DNA of 7,733 nucleotides, taken from NCBI GenBank assembly GCA_023427355.1, contig JAEZBK010000098.1, forward strand, positions 1 through 7,733. The letters are read 5' to 3'. Shown piece by piece: positions 1 through 6,431 of this stretch. Position 1 is the stretch's first letter; each line of letters begins with the position of its first letter. The position numbers and the translations under genes are program-made. A model generated the notes under the pieces. That model saw only the letters and a program-made list of their open reading frames with translations. It searched no databases and was not told the DNA's origin. This DNA comes from Pseudomonadota bacterium (GTDB lineage: Bacteria > Pseudomonadota > Alphaproteobacteria > Micropepsales > Micropepsaceae).

Positions 1-1087
1 CCACCGAACCCACGGCCCAGCGCGGAAAGACGTCCGACGGCAATGCGAAGAGGTTGCATGAAAAGCCCTGGTGCCCGGCACAGGCCAGCGCGATCAGCGC
101 CACGGCAATCCACATGCTGGGCGCAACCATGGCAAAGGCCACGGGCGTCACCACAAGGGCGCAGGCCAGCATGGCCAGCTTGCGCGAGGCGCTGAGGGAG
201 AACCCGCGCTGGTACAGCCGCGACGAACCCCATCCCCCCATCACCGATCCGATATCGGCCACCAGATAGATCGCGATGAGTGGCGGGCCGTAACTGCGCA
301 GGTCCAGGTCGAACCGGCGGTGGAAGAAGTCCGGCAGCCAGAACAGGAAGGTCCACCACACCGGGTCGATCATCGCCCGGCCCAGGATATAGGCATAGGT
401 CTCGCGGGTGCGGAACAGGCGTGACCAGGACACGGGACGCTGCGGTTCCACCGGGTCGGCCTCGATATGCGCCAGCTCCTCCGGTGTGATGCTCTTGTGC
501 TCGCGGGGCTTGCGATAGAAGAGAATCCACGCGCCCAGGCAGGCAAAGGTCATGATGCCCGTAACGATGAACGCCATCTGCCAGCCATAGGCGATGGTGA
601 TGATCGGCACGATGAAGGGCGCGACGATGGCGCCGATGCTGGTGCCCGCATTGAAGATGCCGATGGCAAGCGCCCGCTCGCTTTTCGGATACCATTCGCT
701 GATCGCCTTGAGCGAGGCGGGGAACATGGCGGCTTCGCCAAAGGCCATGGGCACGCGGATCATGGCGAAGCCGCGCGTGGTGGTGAAGAAAATGTGCGCG
801 GTATGGGCGATGCCCCACATTGTCATGGCGATGATGCCGCCGGCCCGCGCGCCCACCCGGTCCACCACGCGTCCGAAGATCACATAGCCGATGCCATAGG
901 CGGCCTGGAACCAGAAGGCGACATCGGCATAGCCGCTTTCGGTCCAGCCATACTGTTCCTGCAGCGTGGGCTTGAGCACCGACAGGACCTGGCGGTCCAC
1001 ATAGTTGATCGCGATGATGCCAAAGAGCAGGGCGCAGACGATCCAGCGCACATAGTGCTTGCGCAGGGTGATCGGTTCGGAATGCAT
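1..1087 (-). CDS. ExuT-like MFS hexuronate transporter (C-terminus cut by window edge)
   Basis: Inner-membrane carrier of the major facilitator superfamily, resembling the ExuT/anion:cation symporter group that takes up glucuronate and galacturonate by proton symport. My translation gives 362 residues before the left edge; the family is usually about 430, so roughly the last two helices are missing. Helix 1 (about 14-30) ends in NYVDRQ. The loop 2-3 motif FGRVVDRVGAR (about 71-81) is the MFS signature. FGEAAMFPASLKAISEWYPK followed by ERALAIGIFNAGTSIGAI (about 116-153) is the strongest family hallmark. The sequence leaves the window in SDVFPRWAVGSV, also typical. I chose ATG 1087 because GGGGGA lies 4 nt upstream; ATG 1120 is in frame and would add 11 residues, but has no ribosome binding site. 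It lies 66 bp after manD on the same strand, which suggests co-transcription and uronate as substrate. Family sure; exact substrate inferred. Confidence 0.9.
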   Translation of the reverse strand, partial: MHSEPITLRKHYVRWIVCALLFGIIAINYVDRQVLSVLKPTLQEQYGWTESGYADVAFWFQAAYGIGYVIFGRVVDRVGARAGGIIAMTMWGIAHTAHIFFTTTRGFAMIRVPMAFGEAAMFPASLKAISEWYPKSERALAIGIFNAGTSIGAIVAPFIVPIITIAYGWQMAFIVTGIMTFACLGAWILFYRKPREHKSITPEELAHIEADPVEPQRPVSWSRLFRTRETYAYILGRAMIDPVWWTFLFWLPDFFHRRFDLDLRSYGPPLIAIYLVADIGSVMGGWGSSRLYQRGFSLSASRKLAMLACALVVTPVAFAMVAPSMWIAVALIALACAGHQGFSCNLFALPSDVFPRWAVGSV

Positions 1088-1153
1088 GGCTTCCCCCGTA
1101 TCTTGTTCTGGTTGCGCCATTGCGGCCGGCGCGGGCGTCCGCTTATGCGCGGA

Positions 1154-2365
1154 TCACCAATTGTACATGGATCCGTCTTCCAGCCTGTTCACCGGCAGAT
1201 AGGCGCGTTTGTATGGATAGTGCGCCGCCAGTTCCTCGTCGATCTCCACGCCCAGGCCCGGCGCCTCGCCCGGATGGAGCGCGCCGTCTTTATAGGTGTA
1301 GGTGCGCGGGAAGACCGCGTCGGTTTCCGCGGTATGGTGCATCCATTCCTGGATGCCGAAATTGGGAATCGAGACGTCGAAATGCAGCGCCGCCGACATG
1401 CAGACCGGCGACAGGTCGGTGGCGCCATGGCATCCGGTGCGCACATTGTACATGTCGGCAAAGGCGGCGATGCGGCGCAGATGCGTGATGCCGCCGGCAT
1501 GCACCACCGTGGCGCGGATATAATCTATGAGCTGTTCCTCGATCAGCTGCTTGCAGTCCCAGATCGAATTGAAGATCTCGCCCACGGCCAGGGGCGTGGT
1601 GGTGTGCTGGCGGATCAGGCGGAAGCTGGCCTGGTTCTCGGCGGGCACCGCATCTTCCAGCCAGAAGGGGCGATAAGGTTCCAGGTCCTTGCCCAGCCGG
1701 CCGGCCTCGATCGGCGTCAGGCGATGATGGATGTCGTGCAGCAGATGCACATCTTCGCCCAGCGCCTTGCGCGCGGCCTCGAACAGGGGTGGCACCGAAC
1801 GCAGATACTTCTCGCTCGACCACAGATTTTCCGTCGGAAGCGAAGCATCGGCCGGTTCGTAGAACAGACGGTCCTTCGACACGCCATAGGTGGATTTCAG
1901 CCCCGGCACGCCCGCTTGCAGCCGGATCGCCTTGTAACCCATCTCGCGATAGGACAATGCCTGCGCGATGACATCGTCAATCGTCTCCCCATTGGCGTGG
2001 CAATAGACCATGGCGCCGTCGCGGCACTTGCCGCCCAGAAGCTGATAGACCGGCAGGCCCGCCGCCTTGCCCTTGATGACCCAGAGCGCCATGTCCACCG
2101 CGGCGATGGCCGACATGGTGACTGGTCCGCGCCGCCAATAGGCCCCGCGATACAGATACTGCCAGATATCCTCGATCCGGTGGGCGTCGCGCCCGATCAG
2201 GCAGGGAATGACATGGTCCGTCAGGTACGAAGCGACCGACAATTCGCGGCCGTTGAGCGTGGCGTCGCCGATGCCGGTGATGCCGTCGCTGGTCTCGATC
2301 TTCAGGGTGACGAAATTGCGCCCGGGGCAGGTGACAATGACCTTGGCGGAAACGATCTTCAGCAC
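1154..2365 (-). CDS. manD: D-mannonate dehydratase, enolase superfamily (ManD type)
   Basis: Cytoplasmic Mg-dependent enzyme that dehydrates D-mannonate to 2-keto-3-deoxy-D-gluconate in glucuronate breakdown. It is unrelated to UxuA and is often mislabelled as starvation-sensing protein RspA. The 403-residue length matches the ManD family (about 402). Relative to the numbering I recall for Novosphingobium ManD, the key residues sit at +1: Arg148 and Tyr160 (general base pair), metal ligands Asp211, Glu237 and Glu263, His213, His313, Glu340 and the C-terminal Trp403. The N-terminal [13 protein letters not shown] and [14 protein letters not shown], the [20 protein letters not shown] capping region and the [15 protein letters not shown] tail are all ManD hallmarks. 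The start is GTG at 2365, since the family begins right at this point; GGGGA lies 4 nt upstream and a sigma-70-like promoter further up. It is probably transcribed together with the MFS gene. Some ManD-group members have low activity or prefer gluconate, so activity is inferred. Confidence 0.94.
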   Translation of the reverse strand: MLKIVSAKVIVTCPGRNFVTLKIETSDGITGIGDATLNGRELSVASYLTDHVIPCLIGRDAHRIEDIWQYLYRGAYWRRGPVTMSAIAAVDMALWVIKGKAAGLPVYQLLGGKCRDGAMVYCHANGETIDDVIAQALSYREMGYKAIRLQAGVPGLKSTYGVSKDRLFYEPADASLPTENLWSSEKYLRSVPPLFEAARKALGEDVHLLHDIHHRLTPIEAGRLGKDLEPYRPFWLEDAVPAENQASFRLIRQHTTTPLAVGEIFNSIWDCKQLIEEQLIDYIRATVVHAGGITHLRRIAAFADMYNVRTGCHGATDLSPVCMSAALHFDVSIPNFGIQEWMHHTAETDAVFPRTYTYKDGALHPGEAPGLGVEIDEELAAHYPYKRAYLPVNRLEDGSMYNW

Positions 2366-2394
2366 ACAATCCCCATGGCGAAAGCCCCGCAGGT

Positions 2395-2423
2395 TTTAGA
2401 GCGCGGGCGGCAGGGCTTGTCAA
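2395..2423 (-). promoter_or_regulatory. Sigma-70-like promoter for manD and the MFS gene
   Basis: Read on the minus strand, a perfect -35 hexamer TTGACA (2418-2423) is separated by exactly 17 bp (2401-2417) from a -10-like TCTAAA (2395-2400, four of six consensus bases). The predicted transcription start near 2388 would give a leader of about 23 nt that contains the GGGGA ribosome binding site and leads into GTG 2365. Spacing, position and orientation all agree; no experiment is implied. Confidence 0.62.
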
Positions 2424-2453
2424 AGAAAGGCGCGCCCTGTTCCGCGTGAACCG

Positions 2454-2522
2454 TTTGCACCCGTGCCAAATGAATCTGCCGCAATGCAGCATCCGTTGCG
2501 GGCGTGTTCCAAATCCCATTTG
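2454..2522. promoter_or_regulatory. Divergent control region with two inverted repeats, possible operators
   Basis: The 189 bp between the divergent starts (2366-2554) contain no gene. Two short palindromes stand out. The first, at 2454-2470, is TTT-GCAC-CC-GTGC-C-AAA, with a perfect 4+4 core and one extra base before the AAA arm. The second, at 2510-2522, is CAAAT-CCC-ATTTG, a perfect 5+5 repeat. The strings GTGCCAAAT (2463-2471) and GTTCCAAAT (2506-2514) match in eight of nine bases and are offset by 43 bp, about four helical turns. This layout could serve a regulator controlling both directions, but the repeats are short and no regulator gene is in the window. I see no convincing -35/-10 pair for the plus-strand esterase; TTGCGG-N17-TTTGAT at 2496-2524 is weak and overlaps the second palindrome. 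Confidence 0.3.
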
Positions 2523-2540
2523 ATGCGCGCACGCTTCGCC

Positions 2541-2546
2541 GGGGGA
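2541..2546 (+). promoter_or_regulatory. Ribosome binding site that fixes the esterase start
   Basis: GGGGGA lies 8 nt before ATG 2555. It supports that codon over the in-frame GTG at 2504, which would place 17 extra residues in front of a complete signal peptide. Confidence 0.65.
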
Positions 2547-2554
2547 CTGCCATC

Positions 2555-4021
2555 ATGAAAACCGCCACCAGACTGTTCTGCATGCTTGTGCTGACCGGCG
2601 CCTGCGCCGCCACGGCGATGGCGCAGATGGTAACGCCCCTCATTCCCAGCGATGCGCTGGCGCGGCCGCGCTCGCCCGAGGCGCAGGCCATCCTCGATGC
2701 CTCCACCCGGGAGTTGATGCGCGAAATGCAGTTGCTGGGCATCACCGAGCTGCGCGCGCCCAGGAATGCGGTGAACCCGCAAGGGGCCAATTTCACCAAC
2801 TATGACGAGCGCAAGGCCAATCCCTATCCGGCGCTGCCCGATCTGCTGGCGTTCAAGAATGGTCGCTCGGTGAAAACGCGGGCCGACTGGGAGCGCCGCC
2901 GCGCCGAGATCAAGGCGGTGTTCGACAGCGAGGTCTATGGAAAATACCCGGCGCACATCCCGAAGGTCACCTGGAAACTCGACGGCACCGAAACCCTCAC
3001 CCATGAGGGGGTGCCCGTGGTGGTCAAGCGCCTGACCGGCACGGTGGACAATTCCGGCTATCGCGCCATCAGCGTCGAGATAAAGCTCGACCTGGTGACG
3101 CCAGCCTCCGCGAAAGGACGCCGCGTGCCGGTAATCATCGGCGGCGGCACGGTTCCGCGGGCGCCCGCGCCCGGCGCAGCTGCCCCCGCACCCTTGGCCG
3201 GACGCGGCGCACCCAATCCGCGCCTGTCCGGCCCGCCCGCCGATTCCTCCGCCAAGCAGTTGCTGGAAAAGGGCTGGGGCTTTGCCTCGGTCAATACCAG
3301 CCAGGTTCAGCCCGACAATGGCGCGGGCCTTGCGGCGGGCATCATCGGTCTCACCAACAAGGGGCAGCCGCGCAAGCTGGATGACTGGGGTGCGCTGCGC
3401 GCCTGGGCCTGGGCGCAAAGCCGCGCCATGGACTATCTGGTTACCGATCGCGATGTCGATCGCGCGAAGGTCGGCGTCTTCGGCCATTCGCGCGGCGGCA
3501 AGGCCGCACTGATCGCGATGGCCGATGACCCGCGCTTTGCCATTGGTTTCATTTCCTCATCCGGGGCGGGCGGGGCAAATCTCTATCGCCGCAACTATGG
3601 CGAACTGCCGGAGAATTTGTGCGCGCCGAACGAGTTTCACTGGATGGCGGGCAACTTCCTGAAATATTGCGCGGCGGGCCGCACCATCGACGATCTGCCC
3701 GCCGATACCCATCAGTTCATCGCACTGGTCGCGCCGCGCCCCATCTTCATTGGTGGCGGCGCCCTCATCATGGATCCTGGCATGATACCCGGCGACGCCT
3801 GGCAGGATGCCAAGGGAATGTTCATGGCCGCCGCGGCCGCCAGCCCGGCCTGGACGTTCTATGGCAAAAAGGGCCTGGGCACCGATACGCTGCCGCAGAT
3901 CGAGACGATGCTCGACAGCGGCGCCGTGGCGTTCCGCCAGCACCCTTATGGCCATGTCGCCGGTCCCAACTGGGCGCATTTCATCGCCTTCGCCCAGAAG
4001 CAGTTCGCGGGCCGCAAATAA
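2555..4021 (+). CDS. Secreted CE15-like glucuronoyl esterase (alpha/beta hydrolase)
   Basis: A 488-residue exported serine esterase of the carbohydrate esterase family 15 type, which cleaves esters of (4-O-methyl-)glucuronate such as lignin-xylan links. Residues 1-24 form a Sec signal peptide: basic N-terminus, hydrophobic core, cleavage after AMA before Gln24. The Cys in LTGAC is not in a good lipobox. The nucleophile motif GHSRGGK gives Ser312. GAGGANLYRRNYGE (337-350) and LVAPRPIFIGG (391-401) are CE15 landmarks, and YGHVAGPNW supplies His467. The acid is unusual: the position matching the canonical Glu (QESG in fungal enzymes, Ser+23) is Ser335, so Asp414 in GDAWQDAKG, where many bacterial members have EDxWADP, is the likely acid. 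A Pro/Ala/Gly-rich insert spans about 201-228. It is divergent from manD and the uronate transporter, which supports a glucuronate role. Acetyl xylan esterase activity is the main alternative. Confidence 0.85.
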   Translation: MKTATRLFCMLVLTGACAATAMAQMVTPLIPSDALARPRSPEAQAILDASTRELMREMQLLGITELRAPRNAVNPQGANFTNYDERKANPYPALPDLLAFKNGRSVKTRADWERRRAEIKAVFDSEVYGKYPAHIPKVTWKLDGTETLTHEGVPVVVKRLTGTVDNSGYRAISVEIKLDLVTPASAKGRRVPVIIGGGTVPRAPAPGAAAPAPLAGRGAPNPRLSGPPADSSAKQLLEKGWGFASVNTSQVQPDNGAGLAAGIIGLTNKGQPRKLDDWGALRAWAWAQSRAMDYLVTDRDVDRAKVGVFGHSRGGKAALIAMADDPRFAIGFISSSGAGGANLYRRNYGELPENLCAPNEFHWMAGNFLKYCAAGRTIDDLPADTHQFIALVAPRPIFIGGGALIMDPGMIPGDAWQDAKGMFMAAAAASPAWTFYGKKGLGTDTLPQIETMLDSGAVAFRQHPYGHVAGPNWAHFIAFAQKQFAGRK

Positions 4022-4029
4022 TCGGCTAA

Positions 4030-4055
4030 CCTTGGGCGCGCCGTCCGGCCCAAGG
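4030..4055 (+). promoter_or_regulatory. Hairpin overlapping the dcp ribosome binding site
   Basis: The 41 bp between the esterase stop and dcp contain a perfect inverted repeat: CCTTGGGC (4030-4037), a 10-nt loop, GCCCAAGG (4048-4055). The purine-rich ribosome binding region AAGGGGA (4052-4058) shares four bases with the 3' arm and lies 4 nt before ATG 4063. No U-tract follows, so it is a poor intrinsic terminator. A structure that tunes dcp translation or stabilises the upstream message is more likely. Confidence 0.5.
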
Positions 4056-4062
4056 GGAAATC

Positions 4063-6198
4063 ATGTCGCCGTTGCATCGTTACCTGCCTGCCATCCTGCT
4101 CTCGGCCGTTGGCATCGCGGCGATCTATGCCGCATCGCAGGTGTACGCGCCCATTTCCCCGCCGCCCTTCGCCAGCCCCAGCACGCTGCCCTTCCAGGCG
4201 CCGGATTTCAGCCGCATCAAGGATGGCGATTTCGGTCCGGCTCTGGCCGAAGGCATGCGCCGCCAGCGGGCGGAAATCACCGCCATCGCGAACAATCCGG
4301 CGCCAGCCACCTTCGACAATACGCTGCTGGCGATGGAGCGCTCGGGCAAGATGCTGAACCGCGCCGCCAGCGTTTTCTTTCACCTGGCAGGGGCCAACAC
4401 CAACGACGCGCTGCAAAAGACCGAGGCCGACATCGCCCCCAAGCTGGCGGCGCATCGCGATGCCATCTATCTCGACGGCAAGCTGTTCGCCCGGGTGCAG
4501 GCGGTCTATGACCAGCGCGCGTCGCTGGGCCTGGATGCCGAGTCGCTGCGCCTGCTGGAGGTGACGCACCGCGAGTTCATCCATTCCGGCGCGCGCCTGT
4601 CCGAGCAGGACAAGACGAAACTGCGCGAACTGAACCAGCGCCTCTCCACCCTGGAGACCAGCTTCGAGCACAAGCTGCTGGCCGCCACCAAGGATGCGGC
4701 GCTGGTGGTGGACGACAAGGCGCAGCTGGCGGGCCTGTCGGACGAAGCCATTGCCGGCGCCGCCAAGGCGGCGGAAGAGCGTGGCCTGTCGGGCAAATTC
4801 GTCATCGCATTGCAGAACACGACCCAGCAGCCGCTGCTGCCGCAACTGACCGACCGCGCCACCCGCCAGCGCCTGTTCGAGGCCAAGTGGACCAGTGCCG
4901 AGCGCAAGGATGCCAACGACACCCGCGCCCTGATTTCGGAAGTGGCGCAACTGCGCGCGCAAAAGGCGGCGCTTCTGGGCTATGCGACGTTTGCCGACTA
5001 CAAGCTCTACGACCAGATGGCGAAGGATCCGGCCACCGTGCAGGCCTTCCTGCAGCAACTGGGTGCGCCCACAGCCGCGGCGGGCCGGCGCGAGGCCGCC
5101 GCCCTTCAGGCCGAGATCAACAAGGCGGGCGGTGGCTTCCAGCTTCGCCCCTGGGACTGGGACTTCTATGCCGAACGCCTGCGCAAGGCGCAGTACGACC
5201 TGGATGAAAGCCAGCTCAAGCCCTATTTCGAACTGAATCGCGTGCTGGTGGATGGCGTCTTCTATGCCGCAAACCGCCTTTACGGCATCACCTTCCACAA
5301 GCGCACCGATTTCCCCACCTGGCACAAGGATGTGCAGGTCTATGAGGTGCGCGATCAGGACGGCAGCCATCTGGGGCTGATGTATTGCGACTTCTTCCGC
5401 CGCGACAACAAGGCGGGCGGCGCCTGGTACAGCACCCTGGTGGACCAGACCAAGCTCGACGGTACGCGGCCGGTGGCGTTCAACGTCTCGAACTTCGCAC
5501 CGCCCGCGCCGGGCCAGCCCGCGCTGATGACCTCGGACGAAGTGAGCACCATGTTCCATGAGTTCGGCCATGCGCTGCATGGCCTCTTCGCCGACCAGAC
5601 CTATGCGTCTTTGTCAGGCACCAATGTGGCGCGCGACTTCGTCGAATTCCCTTCCCAGTTCAACGAACATTGGGCGCTGCACCCGGAGGTGCTGAAGAAC
5701 TATGCCCGGCATTACCAGACCGGCGAACCCATGCCGCAGGCCCTGGCCGACCGCATCAAGCGCGCCGCCACCTTCAACCAGGGCTATGCCTTCGGCGAAT
5801 TGCTGGCCGCGGCCAAGCTGGACATGAGCTGGCATGACCTGAAGCCCGCCGATCCGCGCCAGGATGTGGATGCCTTTGAGGATCGCGCGCTGAAGGAGAT
5901 GGGCCTGGCGACCGACCTGGTGCCGCCGCGCTATCGCACCAGCTATTTCCGCCACATCTGGGGCGGCGGCTATGCCGCCAGCTATTACGCCTATATCTGG
6001 ACCCGGATGCTCGACAACGCGGCCTATGACTGGTTCGAGAAGAATGGCGGCCTGACGCGCCAGAACGGCCAGCGCTTCCGCGACCTGATCCTCAGCCGGG
6101 GCAACACGCTGGAATATGCGCCCATGTACCGGGCTTTCTATGGCCGCGACCCGGATATCGGGCCGATGCTGACATCGCTGGGCTTTGCACCCAACTAG
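4063..6198 (+). CDS. dcp: M3 family zinc metallopeptidase, peptidyl-dipeptidase Dcp type
   Basis: A 711-residue thermolysin-fold zinc peptidase that removes C-terminal dipeptides from short peptides. The zinc site is complete: His499, Glu500 and His503 in MFHEFGHALHG, with Glu528 in DFVEFPSQFNEHW, exactly 29 residues after the first His as in the M3 family. The downstream substrate loop HIWGGGYAASYYAYIW (631-646) is Dcp-like rather than OpdA- or PepF-like. The N-terminal domain shows the usual LPFQAPDFSRIKDGDF, NNPAPATFDNTLLAMERSGK and NTTQQPLL stretches. Residues about 7-24 form a hydrophobic segment that looks like an uncleaved anchor or a signal peptide, with a possible cut near VYA-P, so the enzyme is probably periplasmic or membrane-tethered; E. 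coli Dcp (about 681 residues) is shorter. ATG 4063 is preceded by AAGGGGA 4 nt upstream. It may be co-transcribed with the esterase 41 bp before it; no functional link is evident. Confidence 0.93.
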   Translation: MSPLHRYLPAILLSAVGIAAIYAASQVYAPISPPPFASPSTLPFQAPDFSRIKDGDFGPALAEGMRRQRAEITAIANNPAPATFDNTLLAMERSGKMLNRAASVFFHLAGANTNDALQKTEADIAPKLAAHRDAIYLDGKLFARVQAVYDQRASLGLDAESLRLLEVTHREFIHSGARLSEQDKTKLRELNQRLSTLETSFEHKLLAATKDAALVVDDKAQLAGLSDEAIAGAAKAAEERGLSGKFVIALQNTTQQPLLPQLTDRATRQRLFEAKWTSAERKDANDTRALISEVAQLRAQKAALLGYATFADYKLYDQMAKDPATVQAFLQQLGAPTAAAGRREAAALQAEINKAGGGFQLRPWDWDFYAERLRKAQYDLDESQLKPYFELNRVLVDGVFYAANRLYGITFHKRTDFPTWHKDVQVYEVRDQDGSHLGLMYCDFFRRDNKAGGAWYSTLVDQTKLDGTRPVAFNVSNFAPPAPGQPALMTSDEVSTMFHEFGHALHGLFADQTYASLSGTNVARDFVEFPSQFNEHWALHPEVLKNYARHYQTGEPMPQALADRIKRAATFNQGYAFGELLAAAKLDMSWHDLKPADPRQDVDAFEDRALKEMGLATDLVPPRYRTSYFRHIWGGGYAASYYAYIWTRMLDNAAYDWFEKNGGLTRQNGQRFRDLILSRGNTLEYAPMYRAFYGRDPDIGPMLTSLGFAPN

Positions 6199-6431
6199 CG
6201 CTTCGTCTTCTTCGCCGGTTTTTTCCTGGCGGCCTTCTTCCTGATCGCCTTCTTCTTGGGGGCGGGCGCCTTCTTGCCCGCGGCGCGCGCTTCCGACAGG
6301 CCGATGGCGATGGCCTGTTTGCGGCTCTTCACCGTCTTGCCGCTGCCGCCGCTCTTCAGCGTGCCGCGCTTCATTTCATGCAGGGCGCGGCCAACCTTCT
6401 TCGAAGCCGCCTTGGAATATTTCCGGGCCAT
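6195..6431 (-). CDS. Nested small basic DUF6496-type protein (alternative start inside the DUF72 frame)
   Basis: Starting at ATG 6431 this encodes 78 residues that look like a complete stand-alone DUF6496 protein: a conserved core (YSKAASKKVGRALHEMKRGT, then SGKTVKSRKQAIAIGLSEAR) and a C-terminal Lys/Arg/Ala-rich tail like that of histone H1 or AlgP-type proteins, which suggests nucleic-acid binding. AGGAG lies 6 nt before the ATG, the best-formed ribosome binding site in this part of the window, and promoter-like elements precede it. It is in the same frame as the DUF72 protein with no stop between, so the two products share their C-terminus. Independent expression is inferred from the start signals. 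The function of the family is not known to me; a stress-related role is only a guess. Confidence 0.55.
   Translation of the reverse strand: MARKYSKAASKKVGRALHEMKRGTLKSGGSGKTVKSRKQAIAIGLSEARAAGKKAPAPKKKAIRKKAARKKPAKKTKR

Noticed and set aside
1138..1153. Small inverted repeat TCCGC-N6-GCGGA just after the manD stop, as a terminator
   Set aside because: Only a 5-bp stem and no T-run on the transcribed strand; the MFS gene follows on the same strand, so termination here is not supported.
467..2449. A 660-codon open frame on the plus strand opposite the MFS and manD genes
   Set aside because: It is antisense to two genes with clear family motifs, its translation is rich in Arg, His, Asp and Gly with no recognisable domain, and it has no ribosome binding site. 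Long antisense frames like this are expected in GC-rich coding DNA.
2504..2554. Upstream GTG start for the esterase adding 17 residues
   Set aside because: It would bury a well-formed signal peptide; ATG 2555 has GGGGGA at 8 nt spacing and begins exactly at the basic N-terminus of that peptide.
2420..3487. A 355-codon open frame on the minus strand opposite the esterase gene
   Set aside because: It is antisense to the esterase signal peptide and core, crosses the divergent control region and lacks any recognisable domain.
4017..4022. AATAAT as a -10 element for an independent dcp promoter
   Set aside because: No acceptable -35 hexamer is found 16-18 bp upstream, and the string is formed by the esterase's final codons and stop.
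3946..5580. A 544-codon open frame on the minus strand opposite dcp
   Set aside because: It lies fully antisense to the esterase end and the dcp catalytic region; the protein is low-complexity (repeated Leu, Arg, Gly, Gln) without family motifs. A shadow of dcp codon bias.
6205..6300. Lys/Ala-rich repeat tract considered as a DNA repeat or replication-linked array
   Set aside because: It is explained by Lys and Ala codons (AAG, AAA, GCC) of the basic C-terminal tail; there is no regular repeat unit at the DNA level.
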